The notes under the pieces were generated by a model that saw only the letters and a list, made by a program, of their open reading frames with translations, was not told where the DNA came from and did no database searches. Both the position numbers and the translations under genes were made by a program. Shown here piece after piece: positions 6,130 to 8,582 of a stretch of DNA of 8,582 nt (its first letter is position 1; each line of letters starts with the position of its first letter). The DNA comes from Candidatus Poseidoniaceae archaeon (GTDB lineage Archaea; Thermoplasmatota; Poseidoniia; Poseidoniales; Poseidoniaceae), in the NCBI GenBank assembly GCA_029250305.1, contig JAQXFM010000233.1:1-8582 (forward strand), written 5' to 3'.

Positions 6130-7191
6130 TCAGGCGTTGCCTCCTGAACCAATGTTGATGCGCAACGGCATGCGAATAAGAGCGACTTCATCAGGTGCCA
6201 GTCGGTTGATGAACGGCACTGAATCGGTGGTGAAGCCCGGAGGAATCCACGGCGAGAGAACGATGTCTTGCAACGGCTCCATTGAGCGGTTTTGGGCGCG
6301 AATGGTGGCGGTGATGTCGCCAGTGCGCATTTCGTAGGAGGTGGCGATGGCCAATTTACGTGACAATGGGATTTCATCCGCTCCGTAGCGGCGGTTGGCC
6401 TTCACTTCGAATCGAAGTGGGAGGTTCCCTCCCGGAGCGATGATTGGAAGATCGACTGAGGAGGGGACACATGTCCATCCATCAGGCACTGGTGGTGCAA
6501 GTCGCATGCCGGGCATGGCGACAGGACCGTCGTTGATGATTCGGACAATTAGAACGCCTTCATCGCCACCAGCAGGCCATCGCGTGTCGAGACCGAGCCA
6601 AAAGTGGCGGAATAAGAACGGGTTGAGTGTTGCAGTGTTGCCGCCGATGAGGTCATCGACGAGATGCTCAACTTCGCCTGCAGCGACGCCGACATCACCA
6701 ATTTCTGCTGCGCCGGTCGCTGAATGGAGGCGGAGAAGGATCGTTTCTACTTCCTCTTCATTGATTTTCTTCTCGTTGAGAAGCCTGTGAAGCATAGCGA
6801 TGTTTCGTCGCAGATGAAGAACATCCTCTTCCAACAGGGCGAGGGATTGTTCGGCTTTCTTCACCGATTTACGCGCTGCTTTCAACTTGTGTCGATTAAG
6901 GAAAACCTTTGCATCAGCAATATCGACTTCAGTTCCAGCCAGAGAGTTGGATTCATCCTGAACCACACCAAAGACAAGCGATTCGAGTTCCCTCGATGCT
7001 GCAATCAAGCGGTCTGCGGAGTCTTTGCTGGCAGCGATGGCAGCACGTGCTTCTTCGACTTCCCCTTCAGACATGTCCGAAGTGGTCGTTAAATCCTCAC
7101 TCAATTCAGGGGATTCGAGGTCGAACTGGGCGTCAACTTCGTCCAAAAGCATGTTCGGGTCATCAATAACATCAACATCGCCCTTAGACAT
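6130..7191 (-). CDS. Unrecognised soluble protein: helical region plus NEW3/CARDB-like beta-sandwich
   Basis: I do not recognise this 353-residue protein. It has no signal peptide and no membrane segment, so it is probably cytoplasmic. Residues 1-45 are acidic and likely disordered; 41-184 are predicted long amphipathic helices with a basic stretch (RHKLKAARKSVKKAEQSL, 100-117) and leucine spacing suggestive of a coiled coil; 188-353 are beta-rich. Within that, LIVRIINDGPVAMPGMRLAP followed by a GWTCVPSS turn and LPLRFEVKAN looks like a NEW3/CARDB-type immunoglobulin-like fold, and DITATIRAQNRS to the end (292-353) may be a second copy. The longest frame starts at 7197, but that ATG abuts the ribosome site; the ATG at 7191, six bases after GGAGGTGA, fits better. 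It overlaps the upstream membrane protein gene by 8 bp and lies 55 bases before arlB1. It may be an archaellum accessory protein; no function is claimed. Confidence 0.85.
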   Translation of the reverse strand: MSKGDVDVIDDPNMLLDEVDAQFDLESPELSEDLTTTSDMSEGEVEEARAAIAASKDSADRLIAASRELESLVFGVVQDESNSLAGTEVDIADAKVFLNRHKLKAARKSVKKAEQSLALLEEDVLHLRRNIAMLHRLLNEKKINEEEVETILLRLHSATGAAEIGDVGVAAGEVEHLVDDLIGGNTATLNPFLFRHFWLGLDTRWPAGGDEGVLIVRIINDGPVAMPGMRLAPPVPDGWTCVPSSVDLPIIAPGGNLPLRFEVKANRRYGADEIPLSRKLAIATSYEMRTGDITATIRAQNRSMEPLQDIVLSPWIPPGFTTDSVPFINRLAPDEVALIRMPLRINIGSGGNA

Positions 7192-8582
7192 CCTCATTCA
7201 CCTCCTCGGTGGGGACTTCTGCGTCGAGAATGGTCCCCACGGTTGCAGTGGTGGAGATGTCTCCAAAGATTTCGTCAAGGTTCAATCCGTCGCCTGCTAA
7301 TTCGTTGAACAAGCGAGCTGGGTCGCCAAGGTCCCGCTCGATGCGAGTGGCCTTGACTTCAACGTCGGTGAGGCGTCCGTACAAGTTGCCGTAAGCACGG
7401 TCAGCGCGCAGGATAATGAACCAAACACCAAGCATGACAATCGTGATGTATACGACCAAGGAGACCATGTTGTTTTGGTCAGTGTAGAGTTGTGGTGGCA
7501 GTCCGAGCACGACAGCAACGAATCCGAGAACAGGCACGGCAAGGATGACGCTCAGTTGTCGCCGGCTATCTTTGAGGGCGGCAAAGTGGTCGGCGTAAAG
7601 GGTTGAGACGCCACGGCGAGCCCGCTGGTAATCTTCGTGAATCAGTTTGAATTCCTCTGCGCTCGCCCAACTCATGCGCCAGATCCACAATGCTGTTGCA
7701 ACGAGAACACCCAGACCCCAGAACGGGACATCGAGCAGGTGGAAAGAGAAACCAAAGCCTAGCACGCCAGCATAGACAGCCATAAGCCGGAACTTCTCAT
7801 TTTGGCCTGTAAGCCTCAAGAGAATGATGGATGTAATGAGGCAGACCATGAGCGCAACAAAGCTTGTTGAAACACCTGGAGAGGTGGATTCAACATTGAT
7901 TTCGATGGTACGCACGTCGTTTCCAACAACGTTCTTGTCCATGTAGAATGCATCGACTGTTGCCGTACAGTCGGTCATTTCTGACTGCTCCCACCAATCG
8001 ATGGAATCAGGTTCGATTCGCCAGTCAAGCACAACTGAATCACCAGGCCCGAGAATACCAATCATAGGGACAACTTCTGGACCTGAAAGAATCGTTGCCG
8101 AAGGGCACACAAGGGCCACGTCCACGCCAAGGGCGGTCGCTGTGCCTGCATTGGTAACGGTCAACAAGAGGTCGAACTCTTCCCCTTCCTCGAGGTTTAG
8201 AATCTCAATGGATTCAACCAACGGGTCGGCGAAGACATCCAATTCGAAATTGAAGGTTTCTTCATCGTACACAGTGTACGAATTGTTCTCCGTTGGGTGG
8301 TAGAGACGGAACGTCATCTCCCAACCATCGCCAGAGAGAATCTTACCACGGTCTGGTGCGTTGACGGAGATTCGGAGAGGCGAGGAGGTGTCCCAAGCAT
8401 TTCGTGCCGGCAAGCTGATCCTCGAAAGTTCGCCTTGGCTGCCAGAAGCGCAGGAAGCGGAGGAAAGCGGAAGAATCACTTCGGTGTTGTTCGCATCGGG
8501 GAGAATGACCTTGAATTCCCATGGATATTCTGCTTCATTGAGGTTAAGTGCGGCAAAGTCGAGGATACGGACTGCGCTGCAA
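7184..8582 (-). CDS. Unrecognised membrane protein with extracellular CARDB/NEW3-like domain, 5' end missing
   Basis: The frame is open to the right edge, so the N-terminus and any signal peptide are outside the window; a GTG at 8479 is internal because 34 further in-frame codons precede it without a stop. Of 465 visible residues, about 1-235 form a beta-rich outside region, including ESIEILNLEEGEEFDLLLTV then TNAGTATALGVDVALV and a GILGPGDSVVLDWRIE strand, typical of CARDB/NEW3 immunoglobulin-like domains in archaeal surface proteins. Five membrane segments follow at about 238-257, 266-283, 286-302, 343-362 and 372-392. Charges after segments 1, 3 and 5 are basic, giving an N-out/C-in topology with a cytoplasmic loop (303-342) and an acidic cytoplasmic tail. 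Its last codons overlap the next gene, implying coupled production. Possible role: surface anchor or sensor tied to the archaellum; this is inference. Confidence 0.82.
   Translation of the reverse strand, partial: CSAVRILDFAALNLNEAEYPWEFKVILPDANNTEVILPLSSASCASGSQGELSRISLPARNAWDTSSPLRISVNAPDRGKILSGDGWEMTFRLYHPTENNSYTVYDEETFNFELDVFADPLVESIEILNLEEGEEFDLLLTVTNAGTATALGVDVALVCPSATILSGPEVVPMIGILGPGDSVVLDWRIEPDSIDWWEQSEMTDCTATVDAFYMDKNVVGNDVRTIEINVESTSPGVSTSFVALMVCLITSIILLRLTGQNEKFRLMAVYAGVLGFGFSFHLLDVPFWGLGVLVATALWIWRMSWASAEEFKLIHEDYQRARRGVSTLYADHFAALKDSRRQLSVILAVPVLGFVAVVLGLPPQLYTDQNNMVSLVVYITIVMLGVWFIILRADRAYGNLYGRLTDVEVKATRIERDLGDPARLFNELAGDGLNLDEIFGDISTTATVGTILDAEVPTEEVNEDV
7198..7205 (-). promoter_or_regulatory. 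Shine-Dalgarno site deciding the start at 7191
   Basis: The minus strand reads GGAGGTGA, a full match to the archaeal 16S rRNA tail complement. It lies six bases before the ATG at 7191 but directly abuts the earlier ATG at 7197, so the later codon is the probable start. The site sits inside the last codons of the upstream membrane protein gene, which favours translational coupling. Confidence 0.8.

Noticed and set aside
8265..8281. Near-perfect palindrome TCGTACAC-A-GTGTACGA as an operator
   Set aside because: It lies in the middle of the membrane protein coding region, far from any likely promoter; a chance coding palindrome is the simpler view.
8477..8479. GTG as start of the right-hand membrane protein
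   Set aside because: Thirty-four in-frame sense codons precede it up to the window edge, and they continue the same beta-rich outside domain; the true start is outside the window.

Overview
The window is almost entirely one minus-strand polycistron and carries an archaellum (archaeal flagellum) operon. Read in transcription order, from high to low coordinates, it holds: a membrane protein with a large outside domain (5' end beyond the window), a soluble helical plus beta-sandwich protein, two tandem archaellins (arlB1, arlB2), a divergent ArlD/E-like protein, ArlF, ArlG, ArlH, ArlI, and the first 142 residues of ArlJ, which runs off the left edge. No plus-strand gene, tRNA, rRNA, CRISPR array or mobile element is supported; long plus-strand reading frames are antisense shadows of the arl genes.

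The organism is an archaeon, because the archaellum is archaeal and the D/E-F-G-H-I-J set is the euryarchaeal type. Moderate G+C, very compact gene packing, acidic proteins, a single D/E-like protein and two adjacent small archaellins fit a planktonic Marine Group II (Poseidoniales/Thermoplasmatota) archaeon. That assignment is inference, not proven here.

Layout: 8582-7184 is the membrane protein and 7191-6130 the soluble partner, overlapping by 8 bp. A 55-nt A-rich leader precedes arlB1 (6074-5523), which is joined to arlB2 (5526-4966) by an ATGA overlap. A 49-nt intercistronic stretch with a possible stem-loop separates the archaellins from the motor genes. These then follow almost without gaps: D/E (4916-4080), arlF (4078-3395), arlG (3385-2894), arlH (2897-2169), arlI (2156-441), arlJ (426-1). 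Most starts have a strong Shine-Dalgarno sequence, often lying over the previous stop codon; this moves several starts downstream of the longest open frame.

Expected division of work, from known archaella: ArlI ATPase and ArlJ membrane platform assemble and rotate the filament, ArlH regulates ArlI, ArlF and ArlG anchor the motor outside the membrane, D/E-like protein connects the motor to the cytoplasm or chemotaxis machinery, and the archaellins build the filament. The least expected content is the two upstream genes of unknown function in the same polycistron, an extra beta-rich Gly/Thr insertion inside ArlF, archaellins with acidic leaders that lack the usual basic-Gly cleavage site, one cysteine pair shared by both archaellins, and no N-glycosylation sequon in either archaellin.
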